Positions 1 to 5,644 of a stretch of DNA of 7,104 nucleotides are shown here, in pieces. The stretch is taken from contig JAUXNR010000666.1 in NCBI GenBank assembly GCA_030682755.1, forward strand, positions 1-7,104. The letters run 5' to 3'. This stretch comes from Flavobacterium sp. (lineage in GTDB: Bacteria; Bacteroidota; Bacteroidia; Flavobacteriales; Flavobacteriaceae). A program made the translations under genes and the position numbers. Below the pieces are notes generated by a model, which saw nothing but the letters and a program-made list of their open reading frames with translations, was not told the DNA's origin and did not search any database. Numbering within the stretch: position 1 is the stretch's first letter; each line of letters opens with the position of its first letter.

Positions 1-2001
1 ATTACTTCAAGTGAAATGGGGTTTAAAAATTTGGTTTGGAATAAAACGAAAGGATTCGCATTTTTAGAAAATTTAGAAACATCTCTAGAAAAAAATCAAA
101 ACCATAAACTAAACTATTATGATTGTAATAAAAAGGAACTGTACACTTTAAATCCTGCGGATTTTACTGAACTGAATGACAAATGTATTATTAAACCATT
201 TGGACAAAAAGCAATTGTAATTGAGCAGAATGATGATAAAATAATTTTTTTTATAAATAATCGCCAAAAAAAAGAAAGCAAAGTTACATTAATGGAAATT
301 TGGGAGTCCGATTCACCTTTGGAATATCCCTCGCAAGCAGTGAAAGGTGATTTTGAAAACGCTAATAAAATGGCAATTTGGTGGCCAGTCACCAATATGC
401 TAAATATTGTAGCGACTAATCAAAAACCCAAAACCATAATGTGCCCGAACAGTGACTACGTACTATCATTTAATCCACTAGATTATGAACCTCAATTTGA
501 ATTAGCAGCACCTGTCGATCTTTACCTAACAGATGTAAAAACACATAAAACAACACTACTTCTGAAAAAACAAAGCCAAAAAGAATTGACAATGGGAGCT
601 TCTGCCATCGGCAGATATTTGCATTATTACCGCAATAAAAACTGGTGGATATATGATATAACTAAAAATATTCATACCAATATTACCTACAACATGCCAT
701 TTACCGTCGAAAATTACAAACAAGACGAAGCTGGAGCTAAATACGCCTTTGGATGTGCAGGCTGGTCAAATGATAATAAACACATTTTCATTTATGACGA
801 GTTCGATATCTGGATGATTACGCCGGATGGTAAAACCAAAAATAGACTTACAAATGGTAGACCGTCACAGACGCAATTTAGAGTTGAAGAAGACCTTTAT
901 GTCAACAAATTTCACCGAGGTAGCATTGAATTTCTGACAACTACATTCAACAAAAAACAAGGAATAATTTTTACAGCAATTGACCGTAATATGAACATTG
1001 GTTACTATAGCTGGAATGAGAAAGATAAATTACAGAAAGTTCATTTAGCAAATTCGAAATCTAATAGAATTAAATATGCTGCAAAAACTAAAGAAATGGT
1101 ATGGATCGAACAAGATGCTTCCAAACCACCACGTCTTATATTTAAGAAAAACAGTAATTCAAAAGCAATTGTTCTATATCAAACTAATAGACACTATAAA
1201 GAGTATAATAGTTGCATAGCGGAATTGGTTCAATATAAAAACTCCAAAGGTGATTCTTTAAAAGGTGTATTGTATTATCCGTCCAGTTATAAAAAGGAAA
1301 AAAAATATCCTATGATCGTATATATATATGAAAAACTATCACAAAGGCTTCATCTCTATGAAAACCCCACACTTTTTAACAGAGATGGTTTTTCAATGGC
1401 AAACTACGTTCATGATGATTATTTTGTTCTATATCCTGATATAATTTATGAGGTTGGAAATCCTGGTGTTTCAGCAACAGACTGTGTGGTTAGTGCTGTA
1501 CAAGAAGTTCTAAAAACAGATAAAGTTGATAGCAAGAAAATTGGTATTATTGGCCACTCATTTGGCGGCTATCAAGTAGCATCTATTATTACACAGACCA
1601 ATATTTTTAAAACCGCTGTTGCAGGAGCAGCGATAACGGACCTTACAAACCTATATTTACAAATGAATTGGACTTGGAATAGAACACAAGCATGGCGACT
1701 TGAATCACAGCAGTTGCGAATGGGGTCGAGTCCGTTTAATAATTTTGACGGATATAAAATCAATTCGCCTGTGCTCAATGCAGCTGCTATAAATACTCCT
1801 TTACTTAGCTGGTCAGGCAAAGAAGATTATGATGTAAATTGGAATCATAGTATCTACCTTCACATGGCACTAAGAAAACTGCAGAAAAAAAACACAATGC
1901 TACTTTTTCCAAATGAAGGCCACAATATATTAAATCCTGAAACACAACAACTACTTTCGAGAGAAATAAAAAAATGGTTTGCTTTTTATCTAAAAGAATA
2001 G
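1..2001 (+). CDS. S9 family (prolyl oligopeptidase-type) serine peptidase, 5'-truncated
   Basis: This is the C-terminal part of a serine peptidase of the prolyl oligopeptidase / dipeptidyl peptidase family, which cleaves peptides with a catalytic alpha/beta-hydrolase domain gated by a beta-propeller. The frame is open to the left edge, and the Met at position 16 has no ribosome-binding site and sits mid-propeller, so the gene very likely begins outside the window. Residues below are counted from that Met. Residues 1-400 are propeller-like, with DPP/TolB-style blades such as the one around 'GWSNDNKHIFIYDEFDIW'. From about 410 the hydrolase domain follows. The nucleophile is Ser515 in GHSFGGYQ, the acid is probably Asp604 in SGKEDYDV, and the base is His636 in NEGHNI, so the triad is complete. 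The product is probably exported, as is usual for the family, but the N-terminus that would show this is missing. The gene ends 12 nt before a hairpin and converges on the minus-strand block, with no evident functional link to it. Substrate unknown. Confidence 0.9.
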   Translation: MTSSEMGFKNLVWNKTKGFAFLENLETSLEKNQNHKLNYYDCNKKELYTLNPADFTELNDKCIIKPFGQKAIVIEQNDDKIIFFINNRQKKESKVTLMEIWESDSPLEYPSQAVKGDFENANKMAIWWPVTNMLNIVATNQKPKTIMCPNSDYVLSFNPLDYEPQFELAAPVDLYLTDVKTHKTTLLLKKQSQKELTMGASAIGRYLHYYRNKNWWIYDITKNIHTNITYNMPFTVENYKQDEAGAKYAFGCAGWSNDNKHIFIYDEFDIWMITPDGKTKNRLTNGRPSQTQFRVEEDLYVNKFHRGSIEFLTTTFNKKQGIIFTAIDRNMNIGYYSWNEKDKLQKVHLANSKSNRIKYAAKTKEMVWIEQDASKPPRLIFKKNSNSKAIVLYQTNRHYKEYNSCIAELVQYKNSKGDSLKGVLYYPSSYKKEKKYPMIVYIYEKLSQRLHLYENPTLFNRDGFSMANYVHDDYFVLYPDIIYEVGNPGVSATDCVVSAVQEVLKTDKVDSKKIGIIGHSFGGYQVASIITQTNIFKTAVAGAAITDLTNLYLQMNWTWNRTQAWRLESQQLRMGSSPFNNFDGYKINSPVLNAAAINTPLLSWSGKEDYDVNWNHSIYLHMALRKLQKKNTMLLFPNEGHNILNPETQQLLSREIKKWFAFYLKE

Positions 2002-2012
2002 CTATAAATAAA

Positions 2013-2041
2013 CAATGCCGGAACTTAAACTTCCGGCATTG
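2013..2041. terminator. Hairpin terminator between convergent genes
   Basis: A perfect 11-bp stem (CAATGCCGGAA pairing with TTCCGGCATTG) closes a 7-nt loop between two convergent genes. It lies 12 nt after the peptidase stop and 24 nt after the DUF6520 stop. On the minus strand the stem is followed by a T-rich run (TTTATTTAT), so it resembles an intrinsic terminator best in that direction. On the plus strand there is no T tract, so termination of the peptidase transcript here is less certain. Confidence 0.8.
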
Positions 2042-2065
2042 AATTGGCCCAACCTTTAAAACATC

Positions 2066-2329
2066 TTACTGCTTTCTATACAAAGGCTGTGGACATGCAG
2101 TACCTGCCTCATTTAATCGATACAACAATTGGTTGCCTTCTTGGCATTGTTGCGTAAAAACGATTGTAGAACATACAGTAGATGATTCTTCACAAGAACC
2201 TGGAATCACTCCAATCATATCTACTGTTAACAATTCTTCTTTGGGTGCTTCGCTAAAAGCAAATGCTCCAAAAACGGCCAGTAAAACAGTTACCATTGGC
2301 AATACTGATTTAAAAATGTTTCTTTTCAT
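2066..2329 (-). CDS. DUF6520-type small exported protein with four cysteines
   Basis: This 87-residue protein has a Sec-type signal peptide: a basic start (MKRNIFK), a hydrophobic stretch at about residues 9-24, and a likely cleavage after AFA (residue 24). The mature part of about 63 residues has cysteines at 46, 53, 62 and 79 and ends in ACPQPLYRKQ. Short length, signal peptide, spaced cysteines and a C-terminal Cys-x-x-x-Leu-Tyr-Arg resemble the Bacteroidota family DUF6520; that name is from memory of the family pattern. Function is unknown. An in-frame Met 26 codons upstream (2407) would bury the signal peptide behind a charged extension and overlap the preceding gene, so the Met at 2329 is preferred. 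It lies 74 nt downstream of the MauE-like gene with no convincing promoter between, so co-transcription is likely. The even cysteine count and export fit disulfide bonding, which could depend on the MauE-like neighbour (inference). Confidence 0.75.
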   Translation of the reverse strand: MKRNIFKSVLPMVTVLLAVFGAFAFSEAPKEELLTVDMIGVIPGSCEESSTVCSTIVFTQQCQEGNQLLYRLNEAGTACPQPLYRKQ

Positions 2330-2403
2330 AATAGTAAAAATTAAAATTATTGATCTACTCTTTTTCAGGTTTTCGATCGTTTCCCTGACACTGCAGTATA
2401 TTT

Positions 2404-3900
2404 TCAAAAAATGGTTTTAAAATAAGGAGGCTTCAATTGATAAATTGTTAGATAGTGACCATTTATAGTGACCAATTTATCTTCTTCAATCCTAAAACTA
2501 CTCATGGCTTGATTATTCTGATGGGGTAAATAAAAACTAAATAGATAACTTTCATATTCTATAGAATACACATCAATAATTGATGCCTTATTCCACATAT
2601 CTTTGGGTTCATAATTACCCATGATGCCACTATTTATAAAGATATAATCACCATATGTTGCTGTATTTTTATTAACGGTTAATGGTTTTTCTGCTAAAAC
2701 AGTAACATTTTTTTTCGATAGATTAGCAGTTTTTAATTGTGCTTTTTCCGTTTGATCTATGGTGTTATGCTTAGAATGTGATTGAAGTTTGGAGTCAATG
2801 AGTAAAAATTGATTTCGATAGTAATAGGTATAAACAAGTTGGTTTATTGATTCATTGTAGAGCAACATACCGTCTGTATCGAAAATACCATCTATTTGTT
2901 TTTCGAGTAAATTAGAATTCAATGCAACTTTTACGGAATCACGAGTATTGACAATACCTATGATATTTTCTATAGTTGAACTACTCAAAGCTTTAATAGC
3001 AATGGCTGACGAATCTAAAGGTACCATGTGAGTAAAATAAGCCTCTTTATACAACCATTGTTTAGCTTTCCAATTGAAGGTTTCTCCTCTGTACACTACT
3101 GGCGTTGTACCATCATAAAAGTAAAAATAGGGTGCTTTCACAACTAAACTTAGTGCACGAAACTTTAAATCAGTTGGAGGTAATTGAATAATGTAGTTTT
3201 CTCTGGAGAAGGAGTCTATATCTATCACTGTAACAGTTAACGGAGCAGTAACATTCCCTAAGTAAATTTTATTTTTATCAAATCCTGCTATGTAATAAGA
3301 ATTATAATCTAAATCAATTTGCTTGAGCAATGAGGTCGGATGATGAGGAAAATGTCTAATAAAATCATTCTCAGAAGGTTTATCATCAGCTGTAAATAAA
3401 TAAAGAAAAGAAACAAGACAAACACTCCCTGAAAATAAAATTATCAATTGTAGACTTTGGAATTTGATGCTGTGATTTCTTTGAATACCATAAATTAGGA
3501 TTGCAAGGATTGCAATTAAAATAAACACTACATTAAAAATCAAATGTTCTTTCCATCCTAATTTTTCCAATATCCCTCCACAAGAACAAGGTATATGGTC
3601 ACTATAAGTTAAAAGTATAAATAGATATGCCGAAAACAAACTCATTAAAACAAATGCTCCATAAAGTCCAAACTGTCGTGTCTTAGGAATGAGTAAGAAA
3701 GCCGACAGGAATAATTCTGTTATTGGAACGCCATAGGATATAAGTTTCACATAAGAACGCAACATAGGTGACTGACCTAATTGTACCTGAAAATTTTCAA
3801 AATCTAAAAATTTATTCACAGCGGCATAAACAAACAGTAAAACATAAAGCAAACAAATAAGCTCTAATATTAAATTTTGTGTTTTAATCGACATTCGCAT
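2404..3900 (-). CDS. MauE/DoxX-family redox-associated membrane protein with long extracytoplasmic C-terminal domain
   Basis: This 498-residue inner-membrane protein has two parts. The N-terminal part carries hydrophobic segments at about 9-29, 53-71, 76-99, 119-139 and 149-169, with the motif CSCGG at 105-109 between the third and fourth. Four helices with a Cys-x-Cys-Gly-Gly loop are the mark of MauE-like proteins in Bacteroidota. MauE itself is needed to make methylamine dehydrogenase, whose light chain is rich in disulfides, so a thiol-disulfide role is the family inference. The fifth helix would place residues 170-498 outside the cytoplasm. That region is strand-rich with recurring aromatic/aspartate stretches (for example YIAGFDKNKIYLGN and LVTINGHYLTIYQL) and looks propeller-like, but I do not recognise a named domain. 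Single-domain MauE proteins are much shorter. In-frame starts lie at 3903 (GTG), 3900 (ATG) and 3894 (ATG); 3900 is chosen as the first ATG, with no Shine-Dalgarno to decide. The DUF6520 gene follows 74 nt downstream. Confidence 0.8.
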   Translation of the reverse strand: MRMSIKTQNLILELICLLYVLLFVYAAVNKFLDFENFQVQLGQSPMLRSYVKLISYGVPITELFLSAFLLIPKTRQFGLYGAFVLMSLFSAYLFILLTYSDHIPCSCGGILEKLGWKEHLIFNVVFILIAILAILIYGIQRNHSIKFQSLQLIILFSGSVCLVSFLYLFTADDKPSENDFIRHFPHHPTSLLKQIDLDYNSYYIAGFDKNKIYLGNVTAPLTVTVIDIDSFSRENYIIQLPPTDLKFRALSLVVKAPYFYFYDGTTPVVYRGETFNWKAKQWLYKEAYFTHMVPLDSSAIAIKALSSSTIENIIGIVNTRDSVKVALNSNLLEKQIDGIFDTDGMLLYNESINQLVYTYYYRNQFLLIDSKLQSHSKHNTIDQTEKAQLKTANLSKKNVTVLAEKPLTVNKNTATYGDYIFINSGIMGNYEPKDMWNKASIIDVYSIEYESYLFSFYLPHQNNQAMSSFRIEEDKLVTINGHYLTIYQLKPPYFKTIF

Positions 3901-3975
3901 CACGCAATAGTTTTAATTCTTTGGGTAAAATTCACAATTTATTATGTAAAACACTTGTTATATCGGGAGGTTTAC

Positions 3976-3992
3976 TTATCCAAAAAGGATAA
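3976..3992. other. Weak hairpin between regulator gene and MauE-like gene
   Basis: A 6-bp stem (TTATCC with GGATAA) closes an A5 loop (T5 on the minus strand) in the roughly 100-nt gap after the regulator's stop. No T tract follows in the minus direction, so it is at best a weak attenuator or processing site. No TAnnTTTG promoter match was found in this gap, so the MauE-like gene may depend on read-through from the regulator. Confidence 0.3.
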
Positions 3993-4000
3993 TTGTGCAA

Positions 4001-4936
4001 CTAGTCAATTGTAATAGAGGATTCAATAGTAGAATTACGCACAACTTCATTTGGAGAAACACCAAATTGTCTTTTAAACGCTTTTGAAAAATTGGGATAA
4101 TCTGTAAAACCATTCATTGTAGCAATATTTTTTAACGGTAAGGTAGTTTGTTGAATCATCAAAAAAGCCCTTTTCAATCGTTCAACAGTGTAAAATTTAT
4201 AGATACTCGTTTTAAAGAAGTGTTTAAAACCATCTTTTAATTTATATTCATTGGTGCCAAAATACCTGGCCAATTCTTTTAAAGAAGGTAAGGGTTCTTG
4301 CAAATGAGCAAGAATATAATCATAAACCTTTTGAATTAATAAAGCGTCTGATTTTCTCGAATTAGGATGTTTTGCTGAGTCATCACTGTTTTTTTGCTCT
4401 ATAGCTACATTAGATATTTGCGGAATGGAGACTACAAAACTTAAAATAACTTCATCACGATTATACAATTTAGTGATGGCACAATCAACGGAAAAAAGCA
4501 GTTGCTCTTTAGTCAAAAATTGCAAGGGCAGCATGGTTTGGTTGTAAAGTGCGTCCTTAAAAGCTTCTTTTACTAAATTCAATTTTTGATAAGAATCCGG
4601 AGTTACAAAAGTGGCTATGGAATAACCTACTAGGTCAAAACTCTCATATCCTAAAATGGTAAGCACAGCGGGATTAAAACTTTGTATACAGAAGGAATAA
4701 TCCAACACCAGGTTAGTCTGGGTAATAAATCGAAACGAACTGTGAGGATTAATATATCCGGCATGAAATATAGACTCCTTCATTTCCTCGGCCACCATAT
4801 TAATTAAAACAACCAAGGTTTCTAGCTCATCATCACACGAACTCAAAGGAATTCGATTACTGAAATTTCCTCTTGCCATTTCAAATAACATTTGATGCAT
4901 AGCGACAATACGTTCCTCTTTGTGTTGATATTCCAT
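4001..4936 (-). CDS. PAS-domain AraC-family transcriptional regulator
   Basis: This 311-residue transcription factor has three parts. Residues 8-57 form a HAMP-like helical segment (MARGNFSNRIPLSS, then DDELETL and INMVAEEM). Residues 70-172 are a PAS sensor domain, with the typical core 'FNPAVLTILGYESFDLVGYSI' region at 87-107. Residues 203-300 are an AraC-type double helix-turn-helix: the first HTH includes LKELARYFGTNEYKLKDGFK, and the second ends in the family signature GFTDYPNFSKAFKRQFGVSP (276-295). There is no membrane segment and no AraC cupin domain, so the protein is cytoplasmic and its signal presumably enters through PAS. The ligand is unknown. The gene starts 19 nt after the DUF7793-like gene, so the two share a transcript. 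The direct repeats upstream of that transcript's promoter, spaced about two and four helical turns apart, are good candidates for its own binding sites (inference). It may also control the MauE-like and DUF6520 genes. Confidence 0.88.
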   Translation of the reverse strand: MEYQHKEERIVAMHQMLFEMARGNFSNRIPLSSCDDELETLVVLINMVAEEMKESIFHAGYINPHSSFRFITQTNLVLDYSFCIQSFNPAVLTILGYESFDLVGYSIATFVTPDSYQKLNLVKEAFKDALYNQTMLPLQFLTKEQLLFSVDCAITKLYNRDEVILSFVVSIPQISNVAIEQKNSDDSAKHPNSRKSDALLIQKVYDYILAHLQEPLPSLKELARYFGTNEYKLKDGFKHFFKTSIYKFYTVERLKRAFLMIQQTTLPLKNIATMNGFTDYPNFSKAFKRQFGVSPNEVVRNSTIESSITID

Positions 4937-4955
4937 TTCTAGTTGCTATAAATGT

Positions 4956-5339
4956 TTATAGAAATTGTTTTAAATAAATAATACCGGCTTCTTTACTCGT
5001 AAAAACCTGAGTGGGTACAGTAGGCTTACTGATATGTAAATAAAAATTACTAATGGTAAGGGAAACTTTTTGATGAACTAGTAAACCTACAGCTTTGGTC
5101 AGTAAAGAGCCGGATTGTGCCAAATAATCCCTCCCTGATTTATCCGTATCAATAATACCCCTGATGTCACAAAGTACGGGATAGGATTTTTCATTTTGAA
5201 ATCGGATGCGGTCGGCAACAATGCGTTGGGCAACATCCAGTGTTAGAATGACCTCTGGTTTATACTCAAAAAAGAGAATGCCGTCTTCAACCCAAAACAG
5301 GGCGTACTCATTCTCATAAATGCCATGAGCTGCAATCAT
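4956..5339 (-). CDS. DUF7793-like (STAS/SpoIIAA-like fold) small protein
   Basis: This 127-residue soluble protein has no signal peptide or membrane segment. Its pattern is early strands (YALFWVEDGILFFEY), a helix (LDVAQRIVADRIRFQ), the core PVLCDIRGI at 54-62, and a C-terminal section ISNFYLHISKPTVPTQVFTS followed by a short helix. This matches a Bacteroidota family of unknown function, which I know as DUF7793 and which is often described as STAS/SEC14-like. The name is from memory and the fold is inference. It is the first gene of the minus-strand transcript, with a good promoter 29 nt upstream of its ATG, and ends 19 nt before the PAS-AraC gene. The tight pairing suggests a partner or modulator of that regulator, as STAS-like proteins often act through protein-protein contact, but nothing in the sequence proves it. 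Confidence 0.75.
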   Translation of the reverse strand: MIAAHGIYENEYALFWVEDGILFFEYKPEVILTLDVAQRIVADRIRFQNEKSYPVLCDIRGIIDTDKSGRDYLAQSGSLLTKAVGLLVHQKVSLTISNFYLHISKPTVPTQVFTSKEAGIIYLKQFL

Positions 5340-5367
5340 GCTTTATGTCGTATTGGTTAGAATTTAA

Positions 5368-5397
5368 CAAAAATAGGAACATTTTTAATTTTTCAAA
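5368..5397 (-). promoter_or_regulatory. Bacteroidota-type promoter for the DUF7793/AraC operon
   Basis: On the minus strand, TTTG (5397-5394) is followed after 18 nt by TATTTTTG (5375-5368). This matches the Bacteroidota primary sigma factor consensus (TTG or TTTG, about 17-23 nt, TAnnTTTG) at every fixed position. Transcription would start near 5362-5360, giving a leader of about 20 nt before the ATG at 5339. The -33 element directly abuts one copy of the 14-bp direct repeat, so a bound regulator could touch RNA polymerase there. Confidence 0.65.
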
Positions 5398-5451
5398 TTG
5401 TCCATTTGGGATAATTTGTTGAAAATTCGATAATCACTTGTCTATTTGGGA
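5398..5451. repeat. Pair of 14-bp direct repeats, likely operator sites
   Basis: TTGTCCATTTGGGA (5398-5411) and TTGTCTATTTGGGA (5438-5451) differ at one base and are exactly 40 bp apart, about four helical turns. A third, weaker copy starts ACTTGTC at 5457, 21 bp after the same heptamer at 5436, and shares the final GGA. The first copy touches the -33 box of the operon promoter. AraC-family regulators bind direct half-sites about 21 bp apart, so the PAS-AraC protein encoded by the same operon is the natural candidate ligand. The repeats are seen in the sequence; the binding is inferred. Confidence 0.55.
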
Positions 5452-5570
5452 ATTATACTTGTCATAAAAGGAGTAATGAAATATGTAATACAAATCATAT
5501 CAAATTTTATAATGAAATTTAACCCCAAACCTAATTAAATAATTAACCAACTAGGCCAATCAAATTCAAA

Positions 5571-5626
5571 GTCCCTCTCCTTCTTGTCCCGTCCGAAGGC
5601 GGATGGTGAGGGATTTAGGATGAGGT
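5571..5626. repeat. Hairpin-forming intergenic element, REP/MITE-like relic
   Basis: This GC-richer patch in an AT-rich spacer folds into a hairpin. The inner stem is CCGTCCG (5589-5595) with CGGATGG (5600-5606), including one G-T pair, around an AAGG loop. The outer stem is TCCCTC (5572-5577) with GAGGGA (5608-5613), separated from the inner stem by an 11-nt bulge. The flank GGATTTAGGATGAGG resembles a dispersed intergenic palindrome ('CCCTCTCC...GGATTTAGGGTGAGG') that I recall from Flavobacteriia genomes. It ends 18 nt before the start codon of the PLP enzyme gene, so it would lie in that gene's leader. Confidence 0.5.
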
Positions 5627-5644
5627 CTAACCAAAATCGACAAA

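Larger units (their letters stand above)
5340..5644. other. Divergent intergenic region (305 nt)
   Basis: This gap separates the minus-strand operon from the plus-strand PLP enzyme gene. It holds the operon promoter (5368-5397), direct repeats (5398-5451, with a weaker third half-copy at 5457-5472) and a GC-richer hairpin element (5571-5626). I see nothing recognisable in 5473-5570, which is AT-rich. No match to TAnnTTTG was found on the plus strand, so the promoter of the PLP enzyme gene is not identified. The start of that gene at 5645 has no Shine-Dalgarno close by. Confidence 0.6.

Noticed and set aside
2365..2388. 5-bp inverted repeat (TCAGG/CCTGA) between the MauE-like and DUF6520 genes
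   Set aside because: The stem is short, the loop is 14 nt and no T tract follows, so it is not a credible terminator.
2330..2407. 26-residue N-terminal extension of the DUF6520 protein
   Set aside because: It would place charged residues before the signal peptide and overlap the upstream gene's stop; the Met at 2329 gives a normal signal peptide.
2133..2420. 95-codon plus-strand frame opposite the DUF6520 gene
   Set aside because: It is antisense to a gene with a clear signal peptide and family pattern, and its own translation shows no domain or start signal.
5508..5513. TATAAT on the plus strand upstream of the PLP enzyme gene
   Set aside because: It lacks a spaced -35 box, and Bacteroidota do not use this consensus; chance occurrence is expected in AT-rich DNA.
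5526..5533. TAGGTTTG on the minus strand, a match to the TAnnTTTG promoter box
   Set aside because: TTG triplets upstream are at 14 or 23 nt, the leader to the first gene would be about 180 nt, and a better promoter lies close to the gene.
5476..5538. 20-codon reading frame starting ATGAAATATG, preceded by AAAAGGAG
   Set aside because: The Shine-Dalgarno-like run is only 2 nt from the ATG, the peptide is very short and unremarkable, and such signals are weak in Bacteroidota. There is no support for translation.
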